Shown: in pieces, positions 36,210-45,532 of the stretch | Numbering within the stretch: the stretch's first letter is position 1 | Layout: each line of letters opens with the position of its first letter | Assembly: GCF_041027365.1 (NCBI RefSeq) | Contig: NZ_JBFTEH010000013.1 | Location: 1 to 64,000, forward strand | Reading direction: 5' to 3' | DNA length: 64,000 nt | Source: VKMB-3413 sp041027365 | Lineage (GTDB): Bacteria; Pseudomonadota; Alphaproteobacteria; Rhizobiales; Rhizobiaceae | Notes under the pieces: generated by a model | Told to the model about the DNA's origin: nothing | Seen by the model: the letters and a program-made list of their open reading frames with translations, nothing else | Database searches by the model: none | Program-made: the position numbers and the translations under genes

Positions 36210-37058
36210 ATGAAGATCGGCGTCAACACGTGGGTTTGGACGTCTCCATTCACGACGAACGACTTCGGACTGGTCCCGAAGATCAAGGCGATGGGCTTCG
36301 ACGTGCTGGAAGTCGCGCTGGACGATCCCGCGCTCGTCGATGCTGTTCTCCTGCGCAAGATTGTCGAGGACAACGGGCTCGCGGTGACCGTCTGCGGCGC
36401 ATTCGGGCCGTCGCGGGACATCAGCCATGACGACCAGGCGGTGCGCCAGACAGGCGTCGACTACATCCGGGACGGCATTCGGTTCGCCGAGGCGGTGGGT
36501 GCTCGGGTCTTCTCGGGGCCGGTCTACTCCGCCGTCGGCAAGACCCGTCTCGTCGACGCGGGTCAGAAGCAGCGGGAATGGGCCTGGTGCGTCGAGAACC
36601 TGCAAAAACTCGGCAAGGTGGCGTCGGATGCCGGCGTCACGGTCGGCGTCGAGCCGCTGAACCGCTTCGAGACCGACATGATCAACCTGACGGAGCAGGC
36701 GGCGGCACTGGTGCGGGACGTCGGCAGCCCGGCCTTTCGCGTCCACATCGACACATTCCACGCCAATATCGAAGAGAAGAGCATTCCGGATGCGATCCGC
36801 AAGCTCGGGAAGGGGATGCTCGGACATTTCCACGCCTGCGAGAACGATCGCGGTGCGCCCGGCACCGGCCATCAGGACTGGATCGGGATCCGCGATGCCC
36901 TGCGCGAGGTCGACTATGACGGTGCCGTGGTGATTGAATCCTTCACGCCCGGCGCGGTCGAGATCGCGAAGGCGGCATCGATCTGGCGCCCGCTCGCCCC
37001 CTCGCAGGACGAACTGGCGAGCGAGGGCGGCCGCTTTCTGCGCGAATTGCTCGGCTGA
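36210..37058 (+). CDS. D-tagatose/D-psicose 3-epimerase family protein
   Basis: 282 residues. Ketose 3-epimerase metal ligands are present: E148 (GVEPLNRFETDMINL), D181 (HIDTFHANIEE), H208 (HFHACENDRG) and E243 (VIESFTP). These match the D-tagatose 3-epimerase/L-ribulose 3-epimerase family, which moves the hydroxyl at C3 of ketoses. A 186-bp gap precedes it, and the GGGAGGGCG site is just before the ATG. A hairpin follows the gene. Confidence 0.9.
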   Translation: MKIGVNTWVWTSPFTTNDFGLVPKIKAMGFDVLEVALDDPALVDAVLLRKIVEDNGLAVTVCGAFGPSRDISHDDQAVRQTGVDYIRDGIRFAEAVGARVFSGPVYSAVGKTRLVDAGQKQREWAWCVENLQKLGKVASDAGVTVGVEPLNRFETDMINLTEQAAALVRDVGSPAFRVHIDTFHANIEEKSIPDAIRKLGKGMLGHFHACENDRGAPGTGHQDWIGIRDALREVDYDGAVVIESFTPGAVEIAKAASIWRPLAPSQDELASEGGRFLRELLG

Positions 37059-37094
37059 ACCTCGATCCGGAGCCGCTGGAAGCCTCGTCGCCAC

Positions 37095-37120
37095 CGCTCC
37101 GGGGCGGCCGCGCCGGAGCG
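37095..37120 (+). terminator. Hairpin downstream of the epimerase gene
   Basis: CGCTCCGG pairs perfectly with CCGGAGCG across a 10-base GC-rich loop. There is no long T-tract (GAAATG follows). It is a reasonable terminator or processing site between the epimerase and the XylR-type regulator. Confidence 0.5.
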
Positions 37121-37252
37121 AAATGCCCGCGCCCTCCCGTTGCCGCCCGAACGCGGCGACGTTGGAAGGCGGCGCTTCACCCGTATAAGCGCTTGTGGCG
37201 CCCGTCCGGCGCGAGGCCGTGCCGGACGAGGCGGGGAGCGAGCAGGTGAAGC

Positions 37253-38431
37253 ATGGACGAGAAGAACGTCGCGGTCATCGTCGAGACCTCCAACAGCTAT
37301 GCGCGGGGCGTCCTGCGTGGCATCCATGAATACGCCCGCACGCGCCACGGCTGGACGCTGTACCTCACCGAACACGGGCGACACGAGATCGACGAATCCT
37401 TCGCCGGCAACTGGACGTTCGACGGGGCGATCGCGCGGATCGAGACCGACCAGATGGCCCGGATCATCAGCGGGATGAAGGTGCCGACCGTGGACGTCAG
37501 CGCGGCACGGCTGATCGAGGGCATTCCCTGGGTAGAGACCGACGACGCGGCGATCACCCAGCTGGCGCTCGATCACCTGCGCGACTGCGGCCTGCAGAAC
37601 TTCGCCTTCTTCGGCGATCCGTTCTACAACTGGTCGGTTTGGCGGCAGCAGAATTTCGAACGCCTGCTCGATCGGCCCGACATCGTCGCCTCCCGGATCT
37701 TCAATCTGCCGGTCCGCAAGGAGCCGGCCGTGCGCTGGTGGACACAGCGCGATGCCATCCGCCAATGGCTGGAGAGCCTGCCGAAGCCGGTCGGCATCTT
37801 CGCCTGCTACGACGCCTGCGGCCTGCAGCTTCTCGACATTTGTCGGTACTATGGGTTCATGGTTCCAGAGGACATCGCGGTCGTCGGCGTCGACAACGAC
37901 GAACTCCTCTGCGAGCTCTCCAATCCGACCATGTCCAGCGTCATTCCGAACGCGCTCCGCACCGGGGCGTATGCCGCCGAGATGCTCGACCGGATGATGC
38001 GGGGCGGCCAGATCGAGGGGCGCAAGCATTCGATCGCGCCGCTCGGCGTGCGCAAGCGCGTCTCGACCGACGTCCTGACGGTGGCCGATCCGCATGTTGC
38101 GCGGGCCGTCGCCTTCATCCGCCAGCACTCTCACAAGAACATCCGGGTCGAGGACGTCCTGCAGGTCGTGCCGCTGTCGCGCCGGGTGCTGGAAGCAAGG
38201 TTCCGGCAGGCGCTCAACCGCACGCCGCACCAGGAGATCCTGCGGGCGCGCACCAATGCGGTGCGCGAGCTTCTCCTGGAAACCGACATGTCGCTGTCGG
38301 AGATCAGCGAGGCGCTCGGCATCGAGCATCCCGAATATCTCAGCGTCTTCTTCAAGAAGGAGACCGGCCTGACGCCGCGGGAATATCGCGATCAGGTGCG
38401 CGGGCGCGCGCTGCTGCGGACGCAGGACTGA
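37253..38431 (+). CDS. XylR-type regulator (LacI-like sensor, AraC-type DNA-binding domain)
   Basis: 392 residues. Residues about 1-275 are a periplasmic-binding-like sensor (VAVIVETSNSYARGVLRGIH, IFACYDACGLQLLDICRYYG, IAVVGVDNDE). Residues about 285-385 are two AraC helix-turn-helix units (IRVEDVLQVVPLSRRVLEAR, LSEISEALGIEHPEYLSVFF). This architecture is that of XylR. It lies between the epimerase and the second sugar importer module and probably activates one or both in response to the sugar. Confidence 0.92.
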   Translation: MDEKNVAVIVETSNSYARGVLRGIHEYARTRHGWTLYLTEHGRHEIDESFAGNWTFDGAIARIETDQMARIISGMKVPTVDVSAARLIEGIPWVETDDAAITQLALDHLRDCGLQNFAFFGDPFYNWSVWRQQNFERLLDRPDIVASRIFNLPVRKEPAVRWWTQRDAIRQWLESLPKPVGIFACYDACGLQLLDICRYYGFMVPEDIAVVGVDNDELLCELSNPTMSSVIPNALRTGAYAAEMLDRMMRGGQIEGRKHSIAPLGVRKRVSTDVLTVADPHVARAVAFIRQHSHKNIRVEDVLQVVPLSRRVLEARFRQALNRTPHQEILRARTNAVRELLLETDMSLSEISEALGIEHPEYLSVFFKKETGLTPREYRDQVRGRALLRTQD

Positions 38432-38474
38432 CCTCGGCGAGGGCATCTTGCCTCGACGTGCCACATGACGGCCG

Positions 38475-38503
38475 GCCGGCGCGGCATGCGCGGGCGCGCC
38501 GGC
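38475..38503 (+). terminator. Hairpin downstream of the XylR-type gene
   Basis: GCCGGCGCG pairs perfectly with CGCGCCGGC across an 11-base loop, 44 bp after the stop codon. No T-tract follows. It probably ends or attenuates the regulator transcript before the next operon, which must then have its own promoter in the 38504-38640 stretch. Confidence 0.5.
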
Positions 38504-38652
38504 AGGAGCAGGCGCCGCATGATGTACTTGTCCCCGCAGATGTAATGCTGCGCTGCGGTGGGAAAAAATCTCAGAAATTCCGCGTCATTCCTCATGTTCA
38601 AGTTCTTTGGGCCCTCCGATAGTGGCTTTGGGAGTTCTGGGGAGGACGACAC

Positions 38653-39762
38653 ATGGAACGGGCGCGAGTGGGACTCGTCGGGCTGGGGTTCGGCTCGGAG
38701 TTCATACCGATCTACCAGGCGCATCCGCGAGCCGAGATTGCGGCGATCTGCCAGCGGACGAAGAGCCGACTGGACGAGGTGGGCGACCGCTTCGGGATCG
38801 ACAAGCGCTACACCGACTTCGACGCCATGCTTGCCGATCCGGACGTCGACTTTGTCCACATCAACAGCCCGATCCCGGACCACGCGCCGCAGACGATCGC
38901 GGCCCTGAAGGCCGGCAAGCACGTCATCTGCACCGTGCCGATGGCGACGACGCTGGACGAGGCGCAGGAGATCGTCCGCCTCGTCCGCGAGACGGGCTTG
39001 AAGTACATGATGGCCGAAACGGTCGTCTACAGCCGCGAATACCTCTTCATCAAGGACCTCTACGACAAGGGCGAACTCGGCAAGATCCAGTACCTGCAGG
39101 CCTCGCATCCGCAGGACATGGAAGGCTGGCCGGAATACTGGAAGGACATGGTGCCGATGCACTATGCCACCCATGTCGTCAGCCCGCTGATGGCCATCGT
39201 CGACGGCATGGCGGAATATGTCAGCTGCTTCGGATCGGGAACGATCAATGATGAGTGCGCCGGCCGGTCGGGCTCGCGCTTCGCGGTGGAATCCTGCCAC
39301 ATCAAGATCAAGGACTCTGACGTCGCCGCTCATGTCTGGCGCTTCCTCTGGGACACCGCGCGGCAGTATCGTGAGAGCATCGACGTCTACGGCTCCAAGA
39401 AGTCCTTCGAGTGGCCGCTGATCGAGGGCGAGAACCCGGTCCTCCACACGGCGAAGCGGCCGGAGCCGGAGATCGCCGAGCGGGTCGAGGTGCCCGACTT
39501 CGCGCATCGCCTGCCGGAGCCGATCCGCAAGTTCACGCGGGGCGTCGCCGACGAGGGGCATCTGTCCTTCATCCAAGGCGGGGGGCACGGCGGCTCGCAT
39601 CCGCATCTCGTCAACGAGTTCCTGAGCGCGCTCTTCGAGGACCGCGACCCGTTCCCGAACGCCGAACAGTCGGCAAACTGGACCGCCGTCGGCATCTGCG
39701 CCCATCAATCGGCGCTTCGGGGTGGCGAGATTGTCGCCGTGCCGGATTTCGGCCGGCGCTGA
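38653..39762 (+). CDS. Gfo/Idh/MocA family oxidoreductase lacking the EKP lysine
   Basis: 369 residues. The Rossmann start is VGLVGLGFGSEF (7-18) and the C-terminal Gfo/Idh/MocA domain is complete. At the usual catalytic EKP motif the sequence reads ICTVPMATT (T94-V95-P96), so the catalytic lysine is replaced by valine. The conserved histidine region HYATHVVSPL is present. The family usually oxidises sugars or inositols with NAD(P). The change may mark a distinct subgroup or another mechanism. It begins an operon with importer 2 (26-bp gap), with GGGGAGG before the ATG. Confidence 0.85.
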   Translation: MERARVGLVGLGFGSEFIPIYQAHPRAEIAAICQRTKSRLDEVGDRFGIDKRYTDFDAMLADPDVDFVHINSPIPDHAPQTIAALKAGKHVICTVPMATTLDEAQEIVRLVRETGLKYMMAETVVYSREYLFIKDLYDKGELGKIQYLQASHPQDMEGWPEYWKDMVPMHYATHVVSPLMAIVDGMAEYVSCFGSGTINDECAGRSGSRFAVESCHIKIKDSDVAAHVWRFLWDTARQYRESIDVYGSKKSFEWPLIEGENPVLHTAKRPEPEIAERVEVPDFAHRLPEPIRKFTRGVADEGHLSFIQGGGHGGSHPHLVNEFLSALFEDRDPFPNAEQSANWTAVGICAHQSALRGGEIVAVPDFGRR

Positions 39763-39788
39763 GCCGCGTCCGCCTGAGCGGGGAGACT

Positions 39789-41273
39789 ATGAGCGAGATC
39801 TTGCGCCTGTCGCACATTTCGAAGACCTTTCCGGGCGTCAAGGCGTTGCAGGACATCTCGTTCGACCTCCTGCGCGGCGAGATCCACTGCCTGTGCGGCG
39901 AGAACGGCGCCGGCAAGTCGACACTGATCAAGATCCTCGCAGGCGCGTACCAGCCGGACGAAGGCGGCCGCATCCTCGTCGACGGCAAGGAGGTGTCGCT
40001 GACGCCGCGCGCGGCCCTGAAGCTGGGCATCCACACCATCTACCAGGAACACGTGGTGTTTCCGGATCTGACGATCACCGAGAACATCTTCGCCGGTTCG
40101 GAGATCACCCGTTTCGGCCTTATGCAACGGCAGGCGATGCGGGAGCGGACCCGCCGCGTCCTCGACTACCTGAAGAGCGATCTGTCGCCGGAAGCCGCGA
40201 TGGGCGACCTGACAAGCGGTCAGCAGAAGATCGTCGAGATCGCAAAGGCTCTGGAGTTCCGGAGCAACGTCATCATCCTCGACGAACCGACGGCTTCGTT
40301 CTCGTCGCGCGAGGTGGAGACGCTGTTGGACATCCTGCGCAGGATCAGGGCGGATGGAGTCGGGATCATCTACATCTCGCATCATCTCGAGGAAGTATTC
40401 GAGATCGGCGACCGCGCGACGGTGCTGCGGGACGGCCGCAGGATCAGCATGTATCCGATCGAGGGGCTGACGAAGACGACTCTGATCAAGGACATGGTGG
40501 GCCGCGATCCCTCGACCTTCTACGATCGCGAACGCGTCGAGCCCGGCGAGGTGGTGCTTGAAGCGCGCCACGTGTCCGGCAACGGCGTCCACGACGTCTC
40601 GCTTGACTTGCGCCGGGGCGAGATCCTCGGTCTCGCCGGCATGGTCGGATCCGGCCGGTCGGAACTGATGGAGGTGCTGTTCGGCGCCGCGCCGCTCGTC
40701 TCCGGCGAGATCCGCATCGACGGGCGACCGGTCAGGCATTCGAGCCCAAAGAGCGCGATCCTCAACAAGATGTGCTTCATCACCGAGGATCGGCAGGCGA
40801 CAGGCCTGTTTCTGACCCAGTCGATCGCCGAGAACATCGCGGTGGCGAACATGGTGAACACGCATCAGCTGCTCGCCCGTCCCGCGGCGGATGCGGCCGT
40901 GGCCGAGACCTATGTCGAGCGGCTGAACATCAGGGCCCCAAGCACGCAGGCCCGCGTCGGCAACCTGTCGGGCGGCAACCAGCAGAAGGTGGTGCTCGGC
41001 AAGTGGTTCAACACCGACGGCGAGATCTTCATCTTCGACGAGCCTTCGCACGGCATCGATGTCGGCGCCAAGCAGGAGATCTACCGGGTCATGGTCGAAC
41101 TGCTGCGGGCGGGCAAGGCGATCCTGATGGTCTCGTCGGACATGCCAGAGGTGATCTCCATGAGCGATCGCATCCTGGTCTTCAAGGAAGGCGAAGTCGC
41201 CGGCGAACTCAGCGGCGCGGACATCACCGAGGAGAACATCCTCAGCCTGTCGATCGGAGACACACTGCAGTGA
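39789..41273 (+). CDS. Sugar ABC importer 2 ATPase (RbsA type)
   Basis: 494 residues from ATG 39789 (GGGGAGA upstream). First half: Walker A GENGAGKST (37-45), TSGQQKIVEIAKAL, VIILDEPTASF. Second half: GMVGSGRSE in place of Walker A, LSGGNQQKVVLGKW, IFDEPSHGID. As is usual in this family, the second half is degenerate. The permease start (GTG) overlaps its stop. Confidence 0.92.
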   Translation: MSEILRLSHISKTFPGVKALQDISFDLLRGEIHCLCGENGAGKSTLIKILAGAYQPDEGGRILVDGKEVSLTPRAALKLGIHTIYQEHVVFPDLTITENIFAGSEITRFGLMQRQAMRERTRRVLDYLKSDLSPEAAMGDLTSGQQKIVEIAKALEFRSNVIILDEPTASFSSREVETLLDILRRIRADGVGIIYISHHLEEVFEIGDRATVLRDGRRISMYPIEGLTKTTLIKDMVGRDPSTFYDRERVEPGEVVLEARHVSGNGVHDVSLDLRRGEILGLAGMVGSGRSELMEVLFGAAPLVSGEIRIDGRPVRHSSPKSAILNKMCFITEDRQATGLFLTQSIAENIAVANMVNTHQLLARPAADAAVAETYVERLNIRAPSTQARVGNLSGGNQQKVVLGKWFNTDGEIFIFDEPSHGIDVGAKQEIYRVMVELLRAGKAILMVSSDMPEVISMSDRILVFKEGEVAGELSGADITEENILSLSIGDTLQ

Positions 41274-42421
41274 ACGAGCCCGAGAAAGCCACGGTGCCGG
41301 CAAAGCGCGAGGAATCCTTGTTTCGGCGGTACCCGAACCTCAGGGTGCTCTCGATCTTCGTCAGCTTCGTCGTCATCATCGTCGTCCTGCAGCTGATCTC
41401 GACCGGCGGCACGAAGTTTCCGACCTTCATCAGCCCGGTCAACATCCTCAACATCCTGCAGCAGGTGGCGGTGCCCGGGATCATCGCCGTCAGCATGACC
41501 ATGGTGATGATCTCCGGCGGCATCGACCTGTCGGTGGGCATGCTCGCCTCGCTGGTCTCGATCGTCGTCGCCCTCGGCGTGTCGCAATGGGGCCTCGGCG
41601 TCGGCGCGTCGATCGCCCTCGGCATCGCTTCGGCGGTCGTTCTCGAAGCGATCATGGGCTTCATCATCTCGCGGACCAGCGTCGAGCCCTTCATCATCAC
41701 TCTCGGCGGGATGATCTCGTTCCAGGGGATCGCCCTGCTTCTGTGCAACTCGCGCGAAGTTGTGATGAAGGGCGAGCTCGACTTCCTGACCACGAACCTC
41801 TTCGAGCGGATGCGCGATCCGGTCACCGGGCTGCTCCTGCGGGTGCCGCCCTACGTGATCCTGTTCTTCGTCATCGCGCTGATCGGCGGGCTCCTGCTCA
41901 CCTTCACGAAATACGGGCGGCGGATCTACGCCGTCGGCACCAATCCCCGCGCCGCCTATCTCGCCGGCATCAACGTCAGGAACATGCGGATGTCGGTCTA
42001 CGTCATCCAGGGCCTGTTCGTCGGCATCGGCGCGACGATGCTGCTCGCCCGCATCAACACCGGGATCATCACGCTCGGCCAGGGGCTGGAGATCGACACG
42101 ATCGCCATGGTGGTCATCGGAGGAACGGCGCTCAGCGGCGGGCGAGGCAACATCGTCGGCACGCTGATCGGCGTCTTCTTCCTCGGCTCGATCGCCAACG
42201 CGATGAACATGCTGCGGCTGCCGTCGGAGGTGCAGTTCCTCGCCAAGGGCCTCGTCGTGATCATCGCGGTGTCGGCCGGAGACGTCTCGTCGCGGATCTC
42301 GGAGTTCCTGGCTCTCAGACGCGAGCGGGCGAACATGCGCACGGTCTTGCCGCCGAAGGAGCGGCGGGAGGCGGGCGAACAGGGAGGAGGCCGGGCGGAT
42401 CTGCAGGACCTGTCGGCCTGA
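41270..42421 (+). CDS. Sugar ABC importer 2 permease (RbsC type)
   Basis: 383 residues from GTG 41270, which overlaps the ATPase stop by four bases (GTGA). About nine membrane segments; ISGGIDLSVGMLASL, EPFIITLGGMISFQGIALL and GTALSGGRGNIVGTLIG are the family marks. Both termini carry charged extensions (C-terminal about 40 residues, KERREAGEQGGG). Confidence 0.9.
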   Translation: MNEPEKATVPAKREESLFRRYPNLRVLSIFVSFVVIIVVLQLISTGGTKFPTFISPVNILNILQQVAVPGIIAVSMTMVMISGGIDLSVGMLASLVSIVVALGVSQWGLGVGASIALGIASAVVLEAIMGFIISRTSVEPFIITLGGMISFQGIALLLCNSREVVMKGELDFLTTNLFERMRDPVTGLLLRVPPYVILFFVIALIGGLLLTFTKYGRRIYAVGTNPRAAYLAGINVRNMRMSVYVIQGLFVGIGATMLLARINTGIITLGQGLEIDTIAMVVIGGTALSGGRGNIVGTLIGVFFLGSIANAMNMLRLPSEVQFLAKGLVVIIAVSAGDVSSRISEFLALRRERANMRTVLPPKERREAGEQGGGRADLQDLSA

Positions 42422-42469
42422 CAGCGAAGCACCGCTCCGGACCATGGACAACGAAAAGGGAGGAAGACC

Positions 42470-43552
42470 GTGAACAGACGCACGATGATGCTGATGACCG
42501 CGACCGCACTGGGGTCGCTTGCGCTGACCGGCGGCAGCTGGGCAGCCAGCAGCAAGGGCAAGGTCATCGGATACTACATGGACAATTCCGACGACTTCTA
42601 CAAAGCCGGCTTCGAGGTGTTCAAGACGCTCGCCGGGCGCGAGGGCTGGACGGTTCTCGATGTCGTCGGGCAGGGCACCGCGCCCGACCAGATCTCGGCG
42701 GTGGAGAACTTCATCACCCAGGGCGTTGACGCGCTGCTGGTGGTGCAGAACTCGCCGGAGACGACGTCGCGGACGCTCAAGCTCGCCAAGGACGCCGGCA
42801 TTCCGGAGTTCCACCTGACCCACAATCCCCCGAACGAGCCGGGCCTTGCCGGCTTCGCAGGCTACGACTGGGTCTATATCGGCCGGCTCGCGGGCGAATC
42901 CGCCATGCAGCACAACGTCAAGCGCGTCATCATGATCGAGGGCAAGCTCGGGCAGGGAACGGCCGCCGGCCAGACCCAGGGCTTCCTCCAGGCCTACAAG
43001 GACAAGGGCAAGGACATCGGCAACCTCGCCGACAGTGTCGGTGTAAAGGGCGCCGGGGGCAAGGACCTGCAGGTGGTCTTCTGGGGTTCGGGCGGATGGT
43101 TCGCCGATCCCGCCAAGAAGGTGATGCAGGACGCGATCACCAGTCTCGGCCCGGATGGCTTCGACGGCGCCTATGTCGAAAACGACGAGATGATGGCCGG
43201 TGCCCTGCAGGCGATGGAGGAAGCCGGACTCGACCCGAGCAAGTACTGGCTCGGCTCCAGCAACGGCAAAGAGAAGTCGTGGAAGTGGGTGAAGGACGGC
43301 ACCACCACGATGGACGTCAACGAAACCGCGACGCTCGAAGCCGACATCGCCTACCAGCAGATCAAGGCCTATTTTGCCGGCGAGAAGTACAAGAAGGCGG
43401 TGTTCGTCTCGGTGATCCCGTTCAACCATGACGACATCAATGTCGAGAAGCTCGTGCCGTTCGACCATGACGCCTACATGAAGAAGCGGGCGGCGCACGC
43501 CTTCACCTACGACATCCACGATCCGTCTTTCCGGGAAAACCCGGCCTACTGA
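42470..43552 (+). CDS. Sugar-binding protein of ABC importer 2
   Basis: 360 residues from GTG 42470 behind GGGAGGAAG. Signal peptide MNRRTMMLMTATALGSLALT with cleavage after about SWA-A. The mature part (KGKVIGYYMDNSDDFYKAGF) is a RbsB-like periplasmic-binding protein. Last gene of the importer 2 operon; a strong hairpin follows. Ligand unknown, probably a sugar or polyol handled by the Gfo/Idh/MocA enzyme. Confidence 0.9.
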   Translation: MNRRTMMLMTATALGSLALTGGSWAASSKGKVIGYYMDNSDDFYKAGFEVFKTLAGREGWTVLDVVGQGTAPDQISAVENFITQGVDALLVVQNSPETTSRTLKLAKDAGIPEFHLTHNPPNEPGLAGFAGYDWVYIGRLAGESAMQHNVKRVIMIEGKLGQGTAAGQTQGFLQAYKDKGKDIGNLADSVGVKGAGGKDLQVVFWGSGGWFADPAKKVMQDAITSLGPDGFDGAYVENDEMMAGALQAMEEAGLDPSKYWLGSSNGKEKSWKWVKDGTTTMDVNETATLEADIAYQQIKAYFAGEKYKKAVFVSVIPFNHDDINVEKLVPFDHDAYMKKRAAHAFTYDIHDPSFRENPAY

Positions 43553-43584
43553 GGCAGGGCGAAGAGCACGACGGATTTCGCAGA

Positions 43585-43611
43585 GCGGCGGGCTTCACCG
43601 AAGTCCGCCGC
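43585..43611. terminator. Strong hairpin at the end of the sugar island
   Basis: GCGGCGGGCTTC pairs with GAAGTCCGCCGC (one G-T) across a three-base loop: a 12-bp stem 33 bp after the importer 2 stop. It lies between two convergent units, importer 2 (plus) and the TauE remnant (minus), so it could end both. No marked T-tract. Confidence 0.65.
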
Positions 43612-43712
43612 ATTCATGCCGGAGCGAAGCGGATAAGGAGCCGGGGTCGCACCGCCTCCCTCAAGCAGGTTGTGCTCGGCCCAGAGTGCCGGATCGACCG
43701 GCGAAAAGTCCT

Positions 43713-44460
43713 TCACCAGCCTGCAGCCCCCGCAACGGCTTTGCAAAGGTAGAGGCCACCTATCGCGTACAGGAGCCACCACGTGTAGCGACGAAAGTTG
43801 GCGTCCGTCAGCCGATCGAGGACTGCGCGGCTCAGGGTCGTTCCGGTGATCGCGGCGAAAATGGCAAGTCCCAGCACCACGGGAGTGATCGCTCCGGTCG
43901 TTTCCGTGACGACGACCAGGCTGAAATACAAAAGCTTGGACAGGTGAGTCATGACCTGACAGGTCGCCTTGGTTGCCACGATGGCGCGGCGGTCGAGCGG
44001 CGAACGGATGAAGAAGATGTCCAGCAGCGGCCCCGACGCGCCGGAGAGAAGCTGGAACGTAGTGCTCACGAAGCCGCAGAGCTCCGCCCCAGGGCTTGTT
44101 CACCGGAGGCGCCCAGCTCGTTGGCAGCACCCGGCCGACGAAGGGCAGAAGCCCGAGCAGCAGGAATACCAGAGAGGCGTGCGGCATGATCCTCAGCGAG
44201 GAGAACAGTGCGCCTGCCGCCACGAGTCCGATGCCGTATCGGGCCGCGATGCTCCAGCGGATGTAGCGGCGCCAGAGGATGGCGCGCCACCCGTTCGAGG
44301 TGAGCTGCGTGATCCCGTGGAGGATCATCGCGTCGCCGACCGGCACGATATAGAGCAGGCCGCCCATCAAGATCATGCCGCCGGCCATGCCGAAGATGCC
44401 GGCGAGGAAAGACGTGAGGATCGCCAGGCAGACGAAGAACAGAAGCGCCGGCAGGCTCAT
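43713..44460 (-). pseudogene. TauE/SafE-family permease, frameshifted
   Basis: The N-terminal part (from ATG 44460, MSLPALLFFVCLAILTSFLA) and the C-terminal part (AELCGFVSTTFQLLSGASG to KAVAGAAGW) are both clearly TauE/SafE membrane protein but lie in two frames one base apart. The likely site is a run of four C at 44087-44090 (GGGG on the coding strand): removing one base joins KPW to AELCGF. As written, the protein would lose its last three or four membrane helices. It overlaps the upstream GntR remnant by four bases, so the two were once a regulator-permease pair. A sequencing error at the homopolymer is possible, but the neighbouring genes are also broken. Confidence 0.8.
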
Positions 44461-44911
44461 TCGGCCGAGCTGCCGAAACCGGCGCCGAGCAGGTTCTGCC
44501 GCACCGTGACCAGATGGGCGCGCATCGCGGCCTCGGCCCGGGCGGCGTCCCGCGCCTGGAGCGCTGCCATGATCTCGGCGTGCTCCGCGACATAGTTCGC
44601 CCGACGCTCCTCGGTGATCGAATTCCGCTTCATCTCTCCCCATTCGGCGTATTCGCGCGAAGCCGTGATCGTGCGGTAGATTTCGATCAGAGGGTGATTG
44701 TGAGTCGCGTTCGCGATCGCCTGATGGAACTGGCCGTCCCAGTGCTCGAAGGCGGTGAATTCCCGGGCCCCGGCGGCTTCGTCCATCGCTCCCCGGATGA
44801 TCGGAAGATCCGCGCTGTTTGCCCGCGCGACGACCGGCGTGGCCAGGCAGGGCTCCACCAGAATGCGTGTCTCCATGATCTCGAACGGGCTGACGTCCCG
44901 GGCAGGGGCAC
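44457..44911 (-). pseudogene. GntR (FadR-type) regulator, headless: FCD domain only
   Basis: The frame from about 44910 down encodes RDVSPFEIMETRILVEP and then a normal FCD sensor domain (FEHWDGQFHQAIANATHNHP, AEHAEIMAALQARDA). The DNA-binding winged helix that should precede it is absent: the sequence changes to TctA coding DNA on the other strand. It cannot bind DNA as it stands. An internal ATG at 44876 could still give a 139-residue FCD fragment. Confidence 0.82.
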
Positions 44912-45532
44912 GAACAGGGCGTCGTTGCGCCGGAGGCCGCCAACAACGGCGTCACGACCGGCACTCTCGTGCCGCTGCTCGCCATCGGCGTGCCCGGCGG
45001 CGAATCCGCCGCCGTGATGATGATCGTGCTGCAGTTCCAGGGGGTGCCGTTCGGGCCCCGCCTCTTCACCGCCGACCCTTTGCTCGCCTACGGCGTGATC
45101 ATGTCGATGTTCGTGTCGTACCTCTTCATGCTGATCGTCATCTTTCCGCTAACCCGCTACCTGTCCCGGATCACGGTCGTCCCGAACTATTATATGGCGC
45201 CGCTGATCGTCGCCTTCACGCTTCTTGGAGCCTTCGTGCCGCGCGGCTTCGTCGCCGACATCGCGATCGCCGTCGTCTTCGGGGTCATCGGCTATGTCGC
45301 CCGCAAGACCGGCTACCATGTCGCCGCGATCCTGATCGGGGTCATCCTCGGGCCGCTGATCGAGAAGTCGTTCCTGCTGTCGATGCGGATATCCGGTAAC
45401 GATCCGGGCATCTTATTCTCCTCCCCGATCGCGATTATCCTCTGGATGATGCTCGCCGCCACACTGATCCTGCCGCCGTTGCTGAAGGCCTCGCGTCGAC
45501 GCGGCGGCACGAGCGCCGCGCATCAACTGTGA
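44912..45532 (+). pseudogene. TctA (tripartite tricarboxylate transporter large permease), C-terminal part only
   Basis: The frame from about 44912 reads EQGVVAPEAANNGVTTGTLV and PLLAIGVPGGESAAVMMI, the conserved centre of TctA, and continues to the natural end (about 207 of the usual 500 residues). The N-terminal half, the start and any TctB/TctC genes are missing. Six or so membrane segments remain. It is fused head to head with the GntR fragment at about 44898-44912, a deletion or rearrangement joint. Confidence 0.85.

Noticed and set aside
41081..43519. 812-codon minus-strand frame opposite importer 2
   Set aside because: Antisense shadow; the plus-strand genes have clear ATPase, permease and binding-protein motifs.
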